From Sphingomonadaceae bacterium (GTDB lineage Bacteria; Pseudomonadota; Alphaproteobacteria; Sphingomonadales; Sphingomonadaceae), in NCBI GenBank assembly GCA_009923795.1, contig RFSU01000146.1, forward strand, positions 1 to 5,790: a DNA stretch of 5,790 bases, in the 5' to 3' direction. Both the position numbers and the translations under genes were made by a program. Positions 5,655-5,790 of this stretch are shown here, in pieces (position 1 is the first letter of the stretch; each line of letters opens with the position of its first letter). The notes beneath the pieces were generated by a model, which was not told where the DNA came from, did no database searches, and was given only the letters and a program-made list of their open reading frames with translations.

Positions 5655-5730
5655 GGTGGCCAAGGGAGCAGTTCCTTTCGCGTTTTTGGGAGACTCTTCC
5701 CAAAATGCCGGACTCTGCCCCCTTGGCACC
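5655..5730 (-). promoter_or_regulatory. Long branched stem-loop filling the dnaK-dnaJ intergenic region
   Basis: An outer stem pairs 5655-5671 with 5715-5730: 15 base pairs interrupted only by bulged G5659 and one A-C mismatch. Inside it, TTTTGGGA at 5684-5691 and TCCCAAAA at 5698-5705 form a perfect 8-bp hairpin with a 6-base loop. Neither is followed by a U-tract in the dnaK-to-dnaJ direction, so it is not a standard terminator. It ends about ten bases before the dnaJ ribosome site. It could be an RNA-processing or stability element that sets DnaK above DnaJ, or a partial attenuator. Confidence 0.6.
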
Positions 5731-5742
5731 CATGTTCCTGCC

Positions 5743-5790
5743 TTAGCCCTTATTCTCGTCCACTTCGGAGAATTCGGCATCCACAACATC
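5743..5790 (-). CDS. dnaK: Chaperone DnaK (Hsp70), C-terminal end only
   Basis: The minus strand from the window edge reads DVVDAEFSEVDENKG then TAA at 5745-5743. This matches the conserved acidic DnaK tail (VVDAEFEEV-type ending), the EEVD-like end of bacterial Hsp70. Only 15 residues are visible, but position directly upstream of dnaJ on the same strand makes the call firm. The ATPase and substrate-binding domains lie outside the window. Confidence 0.88.
   Translation of the reverse strand, partial: DVVDAEFSEVDENKG

Noticed and set aside
1..5790. CRISPR array, tRNA, rRNA, insertion sequence or attachment site
   Set aside because: No regularly spaced repeats, cloverleaf with conserved TTCGA-type arm, transposase or flanking target duplication was found on either strand.

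Overview
The window looks like a chromosomal segment of an alphaproteobacterium, most likely a sphingomonad (order Sphingomonadales). I infer this from the style of the DnaJ, RadC, PurB and rhodopsin proteins, the moderately high GC and the gene order; no rRNA or other taxonomic marker is present to confirm it. Nothing indicates a phage, plasmid or transposon.

Layout, left to right. Positions 1-136 (minus) hold the 5' end of a gene with an N-terminal membrane anchor, probably of the AsmA/TamB/YdbH-like envelope type. It is divergent from radC (213-899, plus), which is followed by purB (1008-2324, plus). From 2325 to 2598 lies a short region with a 10-bp palindrome, a tandem 8-bp repeat, a 27-codon hydrophobic small ORF (2456-2539, plus) and a strong intrinsic terminator. 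That terminator also ends the genes converging from the right. Those are all on the minus strand and read, in transcription order, dnaK (only its last 15 codons and stop are visible), dnaJ, a proton-pumping rhodopsin, and blh.

The notable unit is the rhodopsin-blh pair (2599-4304). Blh cleaves beta-carotene into two retinals and the rhodopsin binds retinal on Lys228, so the pair is a minimal light-driven proton-pump module. The rhodopsin is xanthorhodopsin-like. It has the Asp/Thr/Glu pump motif, the helix-B His, a green-type Leu, and a Gly in helix E where xanthorhodopsin has the Gly that opens the retinal pocket to a carotenoid antenna. The beta-carotene pathway itself is not in the window.

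The least expected signals are in the RNA. A near-perfect terminator-like hairpin (3458-3508) lies inside the first 30 codons of blh, just after the rhodopsin stop, and could set the rhodopsin:Blh ratio. The 214-nt dnaJ-rhodopsin gap contains a run of small hairpins, some mutually exclusive, and a nine-G tract on the transcribed strand. The dnaK-dnaJ gap can fold almost entirely into one long branched stem. These are read by eye and have not been energy-scored.
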